Source: Plantago major | Lineage: Eukaryota > Streptophyta > Magnoliopsida > Lamiales > Plantaginaceae | Direction: 5' to 3' | Assembly: GCA_026545765.1 (NCBI GenBank) | Contig: CM048842.1 | Coordinates: 42,045,431-42,109,430, forward strand | DNA length: 64,000 nt | Shown here: piece after piece, positions 22,346 to 34,604 of the stretch | Layout of the letters: each line of letters opens with the position of its first letter | Position numbering within the stretch: position 1 is the stretch's first letter | Made by a program: the position numbers and the translations under genes | The notes under the pieces: generated by a model | Told to the model about the DNA's origin: nothing | Databases searched by the model: none | Seen by the model: the letters and a program-made list of their open reading frames with translations, nothing else

Positions 22346-23284
22346 CTAATCCCATACCTATACTTGCAATACAAACTTTTGCCATATAAAGATCAAATCA
22401 ACGTTACATATTTAACTACAAACATTATATATTTAAACATCGTGTGTACATTAAATGATAATCTAATTTTAATATATGTATTTCTAAACATATGATGTTT
22501 GTACAAACAGCTATCATTCTATTCGAAAAAACCAACCAACAGATCATAGGTAACCATAACCATCCCTTGTTGAAGAATGGTACTACCAAAGTTTAAATTT
22601 CAATCAAGTTAGGCTAAATAACCTAAGAATGAAGTGCAACACCCCATTCATATCAACAAATTGCACATTTCTTTTCGAAAATTTATCCATAAGAATTATG
22701 CTTAATATGGAGCAATCTTATGATGGGTGTTCCACTGGAAGTGTCACGGTGCGTGCAGTGAATTTGGTTCGTATTAGGAGTGTGAAACTAGAGCTATTAC
22801 CAAGGTATCAAGAAATGAGTTGAGCTTCACGAGTAGAAGCAGTGGCATGGAGTTATCAAACTCTAGTTGTGTTATGAAAGAACTTGTTGAGTTGCCTAAC
22901 CCGGAGCTGTATCTCCATCATCTATTAGCCCTTAGAAACTTGTTGAGCATAGCTCTATAAAACCTGAGCTGATCCATGAATGTAGTGACAAAATGTTTTA
23001 AAGTCCTGAGCATTCAATAAGACTTCAGCATATTGCAACGTTTATGCAACATCAAAAGAGTATCAGATCTTCTTATATGATGAATGTGCCTTTAATGTCT
23101 CAGAATTCCTGTCCATCAAAATCACCAAAATCTACCGAGTTGCATGGAAGTGGAGATCAGCTTCAATTTTCTTTTTACAGTGAAGAAGCTACTCAAAACA
23201 AACTTAATGAGCATATTACTGGTTGAATTAATGAGCTCGGACTGCTTCAATTTTCTTTTTACATTCTTTTGATATTTTCACTTT
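22346..23284. other. Intergenic with an unidentified gene-like fragment
   Basis: Mostly AT-rich. The stretch 22850-23230 looks more gene-like on the plus strand, with a 60-codon frame at 23044-23226 (contains NVPLMSQNSCPSKSPK) and broken frames before it. No family was recognised; it may be a pseudogene fragment. Confidence 0.3.
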
Positions 23285-23710
23285 GACATTTACATACGTT
23301 TCGAATGTAATTTGGTTATCTTGATGTCAAAATGCATACGAAATAGATTCATACAATTTATGTAACAGTATGAAAATCAAACAATTTTTTAACTGAAATT
23401 TATTCTTTTGTTAAAAGAAGAATATAAATGCTCCAAGCCGGGCTACTACATTGAAATTCCAACTAAGTAATGCTAATAGAGTCTAATTTTAGTTTTAAAG
23501 ACAAACAATTGCAAGCTAAAGATAACAAAGCCCCAATACTTTTCCCCACTTTCAGAGATTGCGAAACTTCTATAACTCGATAGCACGCAACAACCCGTCA
23601 ATCACCTACAAGGAATGGAAGATAAAAGAGTGAGGAAAAATCAATGAGGTTCATGCAAGTGCCATTGAGTATCAAATAGCTAATAGAGAAAACAATAAAA
23701 ATCAACAAGA
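23285..23710. repeat. Duplicated block, copy 2 (partner at 12660-13060)
   Basis: Shares the words listed for copy 1. On the minus strand a pyrimidine tract and acceptor TTCCTTGTAG (AG at 23607-23606) precede GTGATTGACGGG. Joined to exon 2 of the second NFD6-like gene this would add G-D and a stop, so it could serve as a 3'-terminal exon. Confidence 0.65.
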
Positions 23711-24396
23711 TGTCTTATACAATCTTATCAATCAAGAAGACAAATCAGATCAAACAAATTTTATGCCGCCTGCCTTATTGCTCCCAATTGCCTTGTGACT
23801 CCCTTCAAAGAGCGACTCTGAATAAACAATATATGCATACATTCAGGAGTGAAATCCTACAACCCTACAAGACCTCGGCGGCTTATAACTCACGTCAAGG
23901 GGGCATAGGACAAGGCATCAATGAATAGCTCGATAGACACAACTAACCAAGCCTACTTACAAGAAACCTCAACCGAACAAATCAAACAATTGAATCTCAA
24001 TCAATCAATAACAAAACCAATTTATTTATTTATTTTTCAAAGTAGGCATGCTCCATTTATTGAATAGTGATAATAACTCATGGTAGTGTCTTATTACAAA
24101 GAAGACCTAACGTCTTATCAAACTAGCTAAGTAATAACAAATCCAAAATGAATCCATAGTCAAACCAATAATAGATCTCATCATAAATTCGAAATCCGAA
24201 ATATATCAAAACAAGATGTCACAAATAATTTTCATGAGTCTTCTGAAAGAGAGTCTCATATACGATGTACATAACGAAAGAATGACAAACATAGTTTAAG
24301 CAATCTGAGATGATGGTCTTCACAAGCACGCATTGATACATTTATATACAATAACAAAAATAGAAATAACATGAAACCCCAGGTTGTCACATAGGG
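23711..24396. other. Spacer between duplicated block and NFD6-like copy 2
   Basis: No gene recognised. The short plus-strand frame at 23710-23928 has no family signature. Confidence 0.4.
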
Positions 24397-26060
24397 GTTT
24401 TGAAGAACACTCACCTTAAAGGCTCGTCCTATCCTTATGCACGAACACAAAGTACCTCAACACAACATATCACGAACCTGCCGAAAAAGTACTAATTAAA
24501 TTCTAATTGAACACGCAAAATCCAAGTTAAACTATCACATACTCAATGTTAAAGACTTAAAGAAGTATCTCGAAACTAGAGATACAAGGAAGAAAGGAGG
24601 GAACAGAAGGAAGTGTACTTTGGAAGGAGTAAAGTGGAAGCTCACAAAGTTTGAGAGTCAACCTCAACCTCCAGGAAATAGTTATTATTGCATATACTCA
24701 AGTACATATTGGAACTCAACCTCCGGGAAATAGTCATGCAGAGGAAGGAGTACATAAATCTCAGAGTGAAGTTATTTGAGCTCCTAGACTGGGTGGAATC
24801 CTGTAACTAAAGAAGGTGGCATCATGCAATAGGAAAAACCAGTAAAAGTATATTGGCAATTTAAAACCAACTCACCAGGGATTAAAGGTGGACTAAGGCA
24901 GCAAAAGGTGGCTCTACTCGCATCACTAGACATCTAGATGAAAAATAAGAAGGCAATGGTTAGGTTTACCTATAAGCAATCTACTAAACCTTTGGAGCTG
25001 TGTAATAGACCATGACTGGAAAGGGTTTAAAAAAGAGGAACGAAAGAAAGAAGAAAGGAAGCACCATTGTGAAGGAAACTGACATATAAAGTATATCTAC
25101 GAGACTGAAGCTAAGTGATGTGATAGAACGAGGAAATAAGGTGCAATGCCTATTTTAAAGGGTTATTATCAAGATAGTCAGGGTTAAGAATCTTCATCAC
25201 ACAAATGGGCAAATTTATGCAAGTTGTAACACAGTGGCCTTACTCAAGAGGTCAAACTTCCAAGATGTTCATACAGATGAGCAAATTTATGACATAGTGG
25301 CCTTCCAGAGGTCAAAATTCCTACCTTAACAACATAACGATTCAACTCCAGTTAAAAGCTAGAATCTTCAATCACCTAAATGAAAACGGCCACGACTAGA
25401 TTACATCAATTATTAATCAGATCGAAGCATCAGACTCGAACCAAAGGTATAACCACCATTTCCCAGTAACAAAGCATAGATTTATTACAAGCACAGAGTA
25501 CAACCAACATATTCAAAAATCAATATCAATCAGAATTTGTTTTAAAAAAAAAAGGAAAAAGCGAACATCGAGTAATTGGTATTACCTTCGGAGAGCCATG
25601 AGAAACCACAAGGAGAAACAGTGAGCATGGAAGTCATCAAAGCGGAGGCAGTGGCAGTGTGGTAAGGCTGCAATGACTCCAAACAAGCACTCAATTCGAC
25701 TGGAGACCTATTAATATATGTCAATCGAAATACAAATTCAGTACTAAATTCGACAGGAAAACTGAAATAGTGATTGAATTGAATAAGTGCAGAAGATAAA
25801 GGTTAAGGAAATAGTACCGGAAAATTCTGGTGGTGAGTAAAGGAGTCCTGGAAGGGAGGCGGAAAGGCGATGAGCGAGTGGATTTTGATTGGAGTACGAA
25901 GTGAGCTGCCGCACTCCGACCGGCGGCTGATCGGAATGCGGATCGAGCGGCGGCGATTACCATTTTCCGATTTGAGATTTGTCGAGGAAACTAAGTTGCA
26001 GGTTTTCTATCGAGGAGGTTTGGCAAGTTTTAGAGGTACAAGCCTAAAACCCTACGTTTC
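24397..26060. repeat. Tandem duplication, copy 2 (partner 19895-22345)
   Basis: Closely matches copy 1 but is shorter. At about 24660 the sequence jumps from the equivalent of about 20145 to that of about 20860, dropping about 715 bp. A local repeat of CTCAACCTCCAGGAAATAGT / CTCAACCTCCGGGAAATAGT at 24660-24740 marks the junction. Confidence 0.85.
25586..25963 (-). pseudogene. NFD6-like, copy 2, terminal exon deleted
   Basis: Exon 1 (25963-25818) and exon 2 (25707-25586) are open and nearly identical to copy 1, differing at a few residues (HFVLQSKSTR versus [18 protein letters not shown] versus PLLNTRIF). The sequence that holds exon 3 in copy 1 is missing. Reading through the exon 2 donor adds [14 protein letters not shown] and a stop at 25542. 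Splicing to the block at 23605 would give G-D and stop instead. Because the conserved core and splice sites are intact the copy could still make a protein with a changed tail; calling it a pseudogene is a judgement. Confidence 0.65.
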
Positions 26061-26456
26061 ATCCACAAAATTAATTATTCTATACCTGGGTAAATCAGAA
26101 TTGGACTGTGCGGTTGAGAATAAACTACATCTACAAAATTATTTTATACACGATACATTGGATCGTGTTGTTAAGAATAAACTACATCTACATGCCTTAA
26201 AATAATTGCTTTTACATATGCTTCGGTCCATAGAGATAAGATAGAGCATTAAATAATTGCTTTTACGTCGAATAATTCAAAAAATAGCTTAACAAATGAA
26301 AAATGGTTTGGCACCCTTGAGGTAGCCACACCCTGCGCATGGCAGAATTCTTGTAGCCATGAGGCTGCCAGACTCTTGGTCTGGGCAACCTCACGGTTGC
26401 GAGATGCTATGTCTGGTTGCCAGATGAATCATATGGCAGCCATTAGCCAAAGCTCC
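26061..26456. other. Spacer before element A
   Basis: AT-rich, then a short GC-richer part (26320-26450) with GGTAGCCACACC, GGTTGCCAGATG and GCAGCCATTAGCC words in both orientations. No gene. Confidence 0.4.
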
Positions 26457-26913
26457 TGAAAGTTCACTATTTGTACGATGTTACATCAACAGTTAATTTA
26501 ATAACTTTAATATTTGTTGCAGGGTATTTTTGTAATATTGCCTTCTTCACCATTCTTTAACCTAGTTCGATAGTTGTGCTTTCTTGTGTCAACAGGTCGA
26601 AGATTTAGAAGATTTAAAAGAGTCTTGCATATATTGGTGTATTTAGAGAAAAGATCGAAGATTGGATTCTCTAGAGAAAATATCTCAACTGGACTCTTTG
26701 AAGATAAGGATAAGCTTGGAAAGAAGATCTGGACTTGATCGTTAACAGTGCTATATATACAAGATCAAGGACAGAAACAAGTAACGGGACAAGAGTGATT
26801 ATATACACTTTATTGATATCAAGTTGTCGAATTACTTGAGTTTGCTAATCTTTGTTGCTGCCGTTGGATAGATATAGGTTTCTCGATCATCTAGGTCAGA
26901 CTAGATCAACAGC

Positions 26914-28109
26914 TGATGAGGCGTTTTTAGGACACCTCATCGAGTTCTTTTTACCTTGTTTTTACTAACTTTTTGTTTAGTTTTTCCTTTATTTGTATAT
27001 ATTTTGTCTTTTGTTTGTGTTTCTTGTCTTTCCACCTTAATTCCAGGTTTTAGGTACTTTTCATGAAGAAAAGGAGTCAAAACGATGCATTTTAATGCAC
27101 TTTGTCGGAGATCACAAGCTCCAAGACTCCAAATAGGTGCCACGGAGGTTCCCGAAATGCCAAACAGATCAAGGATGGACAAATAAGATGAAATCGAGCC
27201 CGATCGAGGAAGAGCGGGACGATCGCCCGCTCCGGAAGACGGGACGCAGCCACATATTTTGTATTTTGAATATCACTTTTTCATTTCACACATTACTTTG
27301 GGAGATTTTGAGAGATCTAGGGTTCCAAGAATCATCCATCTGATTGAAGTTGGAGTCTTAGTTAACCAATTAGATGAAGATTTCTTCCTGTAAACAGTAC
27401 TATTCACCATTGTTGATCAATTGGAGCTCAGTAATTCTTCATAATCGGTAATTCTGTATCGTTTCTGATTTCTTGCTTATTGTGATTGTTTATGCTTATT
27501 ATCTCCATATCTCTTACCTGTGACAACATATATATGAGTAGCTAAACATCACCCATGGGTTGGTGGTAAAATCTTGAGCATGCTAGTATAGGTCTTTGGA
27601 TGAAGTTACACTGTTCTTCGTTTCTTGAATTTTTGCGAATCGTTTAGTAGTTCAATGTCTTAGCAATCGTTTTCTGATACTAAAAATCCACAAGAGAGAT
27701 TCGCACTCTCAAGGTTATTTACGATTTAAGCCCAACACATTTGACTACAAACGCTGACTATTAGAATTGACGACTCTACTACGTTGATAAAACGTTTTCA
27801 CTTTCAAAAGTCGTGTAATCCATTGTTTACTTATACTAGCTAGCGCTTGATGAAACCTCCACCCCATGTCTCCTTTTATTGATAACAAAACTCGTGATTT
27901 TTGTTTACTGTTTGTGTGACTTGCAAAAGAAAGATTTAGAGGTCGTAAGACGCAATTCTAGACAAACTACTTCTTTAAAACACCGAAAAGCCTAGTTAAG
28001 TCCTACGAGAATGACACTCGGGGCACCTTATCAACTCACTACGTGCTTTTCTAGTGCTCCTTGATATTTCTCTTGGCTAAACAAATTAAGGACTTGATTT
28101 GACGCATCA
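26914..28109 (+). mobile_element. Solo LTR, TGATGAG family, in element A 5' LTR
   Basis: Runs from TGATGAGGCGTTTTTAGG to TTTGACGCATCA, 1196 bp, flanked by ACAGC on both sides (26909-26913 and 28110-28114). No internal region exists, so it is a solo LTR left by LTR-LTR recombination. The start word and layout resemble the Athila-like LTR at 59196. Confidence 0.85.
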
Positions 28110-28885
28110 ACAGCAATAGAATAGGTGATATTGTTCTATTAGTTTAGCTTTTGCATTCAAGGTTTCGATTTGTGAAACCTTGAATATTGATTTGATAAAT
28201 TCACTTATCAATATAGTGAATATTTGCCTTGGGCTCGGTTGGTATATTATACCCGCTAAGAAAAACATCTCTGTGTCTTTTAGTTTATTTCTGCTGTGTT
28301 TGTTTTTGTGTTCGAGTCACTATTACATAAATAGTTATATCAACATTGATATCAACTGTTGTGAAGAGACAGTTTTTAGCACTACAAAAAAATCGGGCTT
28401 TCGCTAAATCCCACCCGATTTGTCGCTAATCCCTTAGCGACGGATCGGGTGACGGATGAGACGCCCGTCTTAAAAACGGACATCTCAAACGAATTAGGGA
28501 CGGATAAGGAATTCGTCCCTAATTTGCTACGAATTGGCGATGGATAAATCAGTTGACCTTCCGTCGCGATTTAGGGACGGATTACTATCCGTCCCTAACT
28601 GGCTGGGACTATTAGAGATGGATTCCTAACCCGTCTCTAAAAGTCCCAGCCCTAATTCGCCCAAAGTCGGCATTTTTAGCGACGGATTCCTATCCGTCAC
28701 TAAAAAACCTGTTTTTTTAATTTTTGTTTAATTTTAATTCATGTTTCACATTTCACCTGTTTTTCACACAATATAATTGTAGATAATATACCCGAAACAA
28801 TTAAATTGTATTAATTAACAATAGAGATTATTCGACGAATACAAATTATCCAAATCGAAGACTAAATATCCGTACAGAAGATGAA

Positions 28886-29552
28886 GGCCCTGTTTACCAC
28901 TAGCTTTCCAGCTAGCTTTTCAGCTCCATTAGCTTTTTTTTACCATTAACTAGTAAAAAGCTTGTTACGTGAACGCGCAGCTTTTTAAATCAGCTAGCTG
29001 GTTGAAGAAGCTACCCAGGTTAGTTTTTTTTTTAAAAAAAGCTACTTGTTATCTTTTTATTCCGAAAATATCCCTAACCTAAATTAAATAAAGTAAAACC
29101 AATCGTTAGTATTATTCTCGTGTTCTATCTTTTACTGCGGTGCCGTTCTGTGTTCCATCGCCTCTCCTTGCCAGCGCTCCAGGTAATCTGCTACTGCTCC
29201 TGCTCTTCTTTAATTACATAATATGAATTTCTCGAGTTGTGAATTCTCGTTGCCAGCGTTCTGTGTTCCTTTGTGAGTTGTTTATTTTCAGCGCTAGTTG
29301 AAAATAATTAGACAAAAATGTGATGTACTATTATTTAGAAAAATAAGAGTAATGCCCTTTTATGTCATTTTATAAAATACCAGCTAGCTTATCAGCTAAT
29401 TTGCTAAACACCTACATTAAAATCAGCTAGTTAATCAGCTACCTATTCAGCTAGCTTTTCAGCTACCTATTCAGCTACCAGCTAGTTAATCAGCTACCAG
29501 CTAGCTTTCCAGCTACCAGTTAGCTTTTCAGCTAGTTTTGCTAAATAGGGCC
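28886..29552. mobile_element. MITE with CAGCTAGCTTTTCAGCTACC repeats, nested in CACTA
   Basis: Starts GGCCCTGTTTACCACTAGC and ends GCTAAATAGGGCC, an inverted pair, with GAA on each side (28883-28885, 29553-29555). The 3-bp flank and GGGCC...TTT ends fit Tourist/PIF-Harbinger-type MITEs. Much of it is tandem CAGCTA/TAGCTG words that could fold on themselves. Confidence 0.65.
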
Positions 29553-29601
29553 GAAATAGTGTATATGTAGCATAAACAACATAAGCATAAGTCCAATGTA
29601 A

Positions 29602-30348
29602 CTAAGAATCGGCCGGAGGAGGCGGTCGTTGTTGGGTCGTCAAGATCATTTGGGTCAAAGCATCCACCTGCTGAGCCATACGAGCCTGGTTCTCAATAAC
29701 TTGCTGTAAGCTGCTTTGGTTTGCTCAATCTCTTCCTTGTTTCTAGCTAACTCCTCTTGGAGATGAGTCATCATCTCCTGGACCTGGTCCTGTGTGAAAA
29801 CCTCAACTCGTGTGGATGGATGGGACACTGAGAAGCTAGGACCCGTCAATGTAGGGCCCAAACTTCCAATTCCATACACTCGACCCTTGTTGTCCATTGG
29901 GTTGACGGCAAAGAAGATCTGGTTTTGCTCTTGAATCGACAGCTCCCGACCGTCGATCCTCCTCTCGATCTCACTCTGCAATCGTAAAGTGCATACGAAA
30001 TGAGATACAGTTTTAGGAATCTCTTATAATACACAAATACAAATGTGAACCTTAACAAAGAAACGTACCGCAATACGCTCGGACTTCTCGTCCACCCAAA
30101 TGCCGTCCTTCAGCTTAGCCTTCTTGAAGTGGTATAGAGCGGTCTTGGGGTAAGTCAGCCCAGACATGTGATTGGCCCGTGCTCGAGCTCGGTGGAGTCT
30201 CAGGAACCGTAGACTGGCTGCTCCCACCAATATTGAAGCCCATAGAAGGACTACTCGCTACACTGGGTGGTGTACTGCCTGTACCAGAACCACCAGGGAT
30301 CCCACTCGATGCGGGAGGATGGTATGTAGGTCTCCTATGCCGCGGCAT
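29602..30348 (-). pseudogene. CACTA transposase-associated protein remnant (N- and C-terminal parts fused)
   Basis: The minus strand begins MPRHRRPTYHPPASSG (ATG 30348, just after acceptor TTTTTGCAG) with a proline/serine-rich N-terminus. A frame change near 30180 leads to GLTYPKTALYHFKKAKLKDG and WVDEKSERIA, then an intron 30068-29976 (GTACGT...TTGCAG). The next exon has SEIERRIDGRELS and GRVYGIGSLGP, then a coiled coil. A second frame change near 29715 precedes QQVIENQARMAQQVDALTQ and a stop at 29602. These match the ends of plant En/Spm transposon proteins; the large middle part is deleted. Confidence 0.75.
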
Positions 30349-31756
30349 CTGCAAAAACATACAACAAATAGAGAAAAAATGTGTTAGTAAATTACCGTGA
30401 ATTTGCATGTAAAACATATACATTTGACACGTAATAAAGCACAAAAATATGGTATAATCAACAACTAACAGTATATATACATATAATCTACCATACACAC
30501 ATACCCTCGTCCTCCTCACCTATGGTTAAGTCTACATATTAGGCACTTCATCATCCCCCCACTCAAACAAGTAGTGTGTGTAAGTGCAAAAGCGATGAAC
30601 GCTTCAACCCCTTCCACAAAACTAGACTGAATACTACCATTAACAGTGCAACGGTACATCCATGAACGATCGGGATTCATAATTGGATAATTAACCTGAC
30701 ATGTCTAAATTTATTAGATTTATAATTACATGTATAGCATTACGTATTTAGTTTCATTACAATTACAATTACATTCTTAATTATGATACGTTAAGAATTT
30801 TATGAATTACATGCATTTTACGATTAAAATTAATTTTTATAAATTTTAAATTTCCATTTAACTATTAACATTACAAATTGTAGATGAAAATAGTAGTAAT
30901 TAAATGCGAGCCAATTATATTATAATCGCCAAAATCACCAAATTGTCTCCAAACACACAACTAAATCTTAATCATCCTAACAATCCAATTTCACAACAAA
31001 TATATCAATGGCACATCTCAAAGTTAACACACTACGTAATATAAGCTAAACTAGCTAGTACATACTTCCCATAAACATACAATTGCCCAAACTAGTCGAA
31101 ATTAACAAAATTCCCAAATTTTAAAACGTAAGGGTTTAGCCAAAATACCTTCGATTACGGGAGAAATAGTCGAAGAAGTATGAAATTGAATGGCCACCCG
31201 AGTTCCTTGTCCAACGAGCTTCGAAAAGACTCCAAGATTTGCCGGAATGGTGAAGTATTCGCCGGAAAACAATTTGGCCGGAATGGGTTCGAAGAGAAGA
31301 AGAAAAAGAAAGCAGAAAGAAATGGCGAGGAAGAAGGGCTCTGCCCGATTTTCTAATTCGAGTTTAGCGACGGATAGGAACATCCGTCGGTGTTTGCGAC
31401 GGATAATCCTATCCGTCGTTATATAGGATTTTTTAATTTTTTTTAATTTTCTTTTTCAGTTTCATTTTTAGTCAATCCTAATTCGCGACGGATTAGTCTA
31501 TCCGTCCCTAATCCGTTTGGAATTAGGGACGGATATTAATCCGTCCCTGATTAGGGACGGATTGAGCAAATTGTTCAATCCGTCACGACTCCGTCGCTAA
31601 AAAGCAGCGATTCGTCGCTATCCGTCGCCATTTTCATCGTTAAATCGACATATTCTTGTAGTGTAGTACAAGTCCAGGTCCTTGTACTTTTTCAATTAGT
31701 GTCAAGAGCAAGGCACTTAATTAATAAGTGTGTGGATTTTGTACTATCTGGAATTA

Positions 31757-33236
31757 TGGATTGTGTCAACCCTGGTGCGAATAGGCTGTCAATCCTTGAT
31801 GGCACGAACTGTTTGTATTGGAAAACCAGACTAAGAACTCATATCAAATCAATTGATGTACATTCTTGGAAATCTATCTTAGAAGGGTACAAGTTTTCGA
31901 TGCTAACACCAGATGATGATGGTGATGTAGTACCGAAACCTGAAAGTCAATGGACTGCAGAAGAATTGACTGAATCTTCATATAATGAAAAGGCATTCAG
32001 AACTGTACCACTGCTAAGAAAGCTTGGGAAATCCTACAAACTCATTGTGAGGGAGATAAAAGTGTTAGGGAAAGCGGATCTAGATTGCTTCCAAGTAAAT
32101 TTGAGAGTATGAGAATGGTGAAGATGAAACAATCACAACCTATTTCGAAAATCTCAGGACAATCTCTAATGAATGTCAATTACTTGGTGAACCCATCTCT
32201 AATTAACACACAGCTAGTATATAAAGTTGTAAGAACTTTGTCTTCAAAGTTTGAAACCATGCAAGTTGTGCTTGAGGACACCAAGCATATGGCTACTATG
32301 GACTTCATTACTCTAATGAACAACCTCAAGAATTATGAAATGAGTCTTGAGGAATAGGAGAGCAATAAGAACAAAGCCATTTCCTTGTTTACTGCATCTA
32401 ATGGAAATCAAAATCTTGAAGATGATTTGTGATTGTGAGGATTTATCTCTTGTAGCTTTTCAAAAGGATTACAACAATCTTGTCAAAAAGTTTAGTAGAA
32501 ATAAACCATTTGTTTCTTCTGAGAAACGTGTGTATAAATCTATTGATCTTGCTAAAATGGTTCCAAAAGCACTTGAGAATATCCAATGTTTTGAGTGCAA
32601 AGGGTGGGTCACTACGTACAAGCATGAGTGTGTCAACACTTTGAGGAAAGCGGAAAACTGTATTTTGTGAGTATGAGTGATGATGAGGATGAGAGTGAAA
32701 ATGTCGATGAATCCTCAGGGTCTGGAACTTGACAAGTTATGTCTTTATCCACAATCATTTGTGAAGATAAACAGTACTGGTTCAACAATGATAACAACAA
32801 CTCACTGGATCAAACTGTCTATCTCGATTATGATGACTCTGATTGTGTGGATGATTTCAGTACCAACAGTAGCACTAACATTAATCTTAGATGTTTGCAT
32901 GGATCCCTTGTGTCTGATGCACATTACCCTTTTGAAGAAGAATTCACTCAGGAACAGATGATTGAGGAACTGAAGAAGATGTACGAAGAACTGATTGAGA
33001 AAATAAAACAAATGAAGAAATCTGTGAAACCATTGGAAAGGGAGAATCAGCAGTTCAAGGATACGATTATTCACTTGGAAATTAATATTACCAAGAAAGA
33101 AGCTGAAGTGGAAAAACTCCTGGCAAAACTTCATGGTGCTGAGTCAATCATTGCTAAAATGGAACTCAAGCTCGTCCAAGCTCAGTGAGGTAATTGAACA
33201 AGGTAAAGATGGGACAACTGGTTTAGGATTTTCAAG
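31757..33236 (+). pseudogene. Element A gag region (Copia, SIRE type), broken
   Basis: Starts MDCVNPGANRLSILDGTNCL (ATG 31757) and continues with YWKTRLRTHIKSID and PKPESQWTAEE, typical of Copia gag. The frame shifts several times (near 32090, 32350, 32680). A damaged zinc-knuckle area lies near 32590 (FECKGWVTT). A coiled coil (MIEELKKMYEELIEKIKQM) follows at 32955-33185. The frame is cut at 33237 by a solo LTR. Confidence 0.75.
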
Positions 33237-34604
33237 TGATGAGACCATAATTTAGAGGTTCATTATGTCTTTTTTACCGTGTTTTTGTAAGTCTTTGTAG
33301 TATTTTATAGTGTTTCTTGTGCTTTTTCATATTTTTCGTGTTTTAGTTGTGTTTTGCAGATTGTCGTGTTTTTAGGTGAAAATCGGAGTAAAAATGATGC
33401 TTTTGGAAATTTAGAAATGAATCTAGAGCTTTGAAATTGGAGCAAAATGGCAAAGATTTTAGAGTCACTTAAGCGAGACGTGCGAAAAAGTGAAACTTAT
33501 GGAGCAGTCTAAGCCATTTTGGTCATAACTCTCTCATCCGATGTCCCATTGACCTGATTTTGGTGGCCACGCGTAGATAATTCAAAGAGCTACAACTTTC
33601 GTGGCGTCTAGATATGTTTTAGTGACACAGGAATCTAGGACGCGTCTGAGATTTTGGCCCGGACGCGTCCCCATACGACGCAATCCAGGACGCATCCCGA
33701 GTCTTTTGGTCGAGATTTTGGCAATTTCTGGCTCGTTTTTCTTCGTTTTTTCTCCTTTAAATAGATTTATTTCACCATAACTTCAGACATACTTTATTCT
33801 AAACCTAATTTTGGGGGTCTAAGAACCCTAGGTTACACCTTGAATACTTGGTTCTTGGCTTGTAATCGTGTGTTTGATTCACGAATTCACGTTTAGAGGT
33901 TAGAATTCGATTTTCTATTCCATATCTTCTTTCAATTTGACAACTTGATTAATTGTTTATGCTTGATTCTTCATTTCCATCAATCTTATGTGTATTCATG
34001 TGACAATGGATTTGCATGCTTCTACAATGTCGTTAATTAGCTAATTCTTGTATGAATGCAGTAGTGAAGTAAAGGATTTTGTATGTTAGGGTTTGTTGCT
34101 ATGGATTTGATTCACACGGGAGTTAACCTAGATAAAACATCTTCGTAATAACTTGTGAAATTAGATCGCTAAAATCTTCTAATCGTTTGTTCAAGGACTA
34201 TCTGTCTGACAATCAAATAATTACGCTAATCTAAAGTTTCGAAAAGGAATTGGTTAAGATCGATTTTGCTGTTATTGGACATCCTAACTGTGGCAACGTG
34301 TGAATCACCATAAGCAAGTGGTGAGTACATTCTTGTAAATATATTTATCCTGAGCTTAACTATTGTGTTCATACTTTCCATTAACTGTGCTAGAGTTGCC
34401 TAGGTTTCTGCTTTCGGTTAGCTAGAAGAAGTAGAACAAATATTCCTGATCATAATTATTTTTTCTGGTTTTGTGTTTATCTGTACTCCATAACTTAGCA
34501 ATTAGCTGATTAGTTCCTCGAGAGAATGAATTTGTGGTTGAGCTTGTGTCTGTCTATAACACTGCTTTATTACATATTTTAGAAGTAATAATTTGAGCAC
34601 ATCA
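33237..34604 (+). mobile_element. Solo LTR, same family as the Athila-like LTR at 59196
   Basis: Starts TGATGAGACCATAATTTAG and ends ATAATTTGAGCACATCA; the LTR at 59196 starts TGATGAGACAATATTC and ends ATAATTTGAGCTTATCA. Flanks are TCAAG (33232-33236) and CCAAG (34605-34609), one mismatch. 1368 bp, no internal region. Confidence 0.8.

Larger units (their letters stand above)
28380..31663 (-). mobile_element. CACTA (En/Spm) element, complete ends, internally deleted
   Basis: Left end CACTACAAAAAAATCGGGC at 28380; right end ATTCTTGTAGTG at 31663 (reverse complement CACTACAAGAAT). TAG lies on both sides (28377-28379, 31664-31666), the expected 3-bp duplication. Subterminal GACGGAT/ATCCGTC inverted repeats fill 28430-28700 and 31365-31625. 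Length is 3284 bp; it contains a 667-bp MITE and a fused, frame-shifted transposase remnant, so it is non-autonomous. Confidence 0.93.
26457..31692 (+). repeat. Element A 5' LTR, split by two insertions
   Basis: The LTR itself is about 750 bp in three pieces: 26457-26913, 28115-28379 and about 31667-31692. A degenerate methionine-tRNA primer site (TTAGTGTCAAGAGCAAGGCA, compare TGGTATCAGAGCA) begins at about 31696. The LTR end is inferred from this site, so it is approximate. Confidence 0.7.

Noticed and set aside
22009..22495. ORFs of 107-121 codons around NFD6-like exon 1
   Set aside because: Shadows of exon 1 in other frames, repeated in the duplicate copy for the same reason.
26320..26450. 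tRNA- or miRNA-like hairpin
   Set aside because: Short words recur in both orientations, but no cloverleaf or long perfect stem could be drawn by eye.
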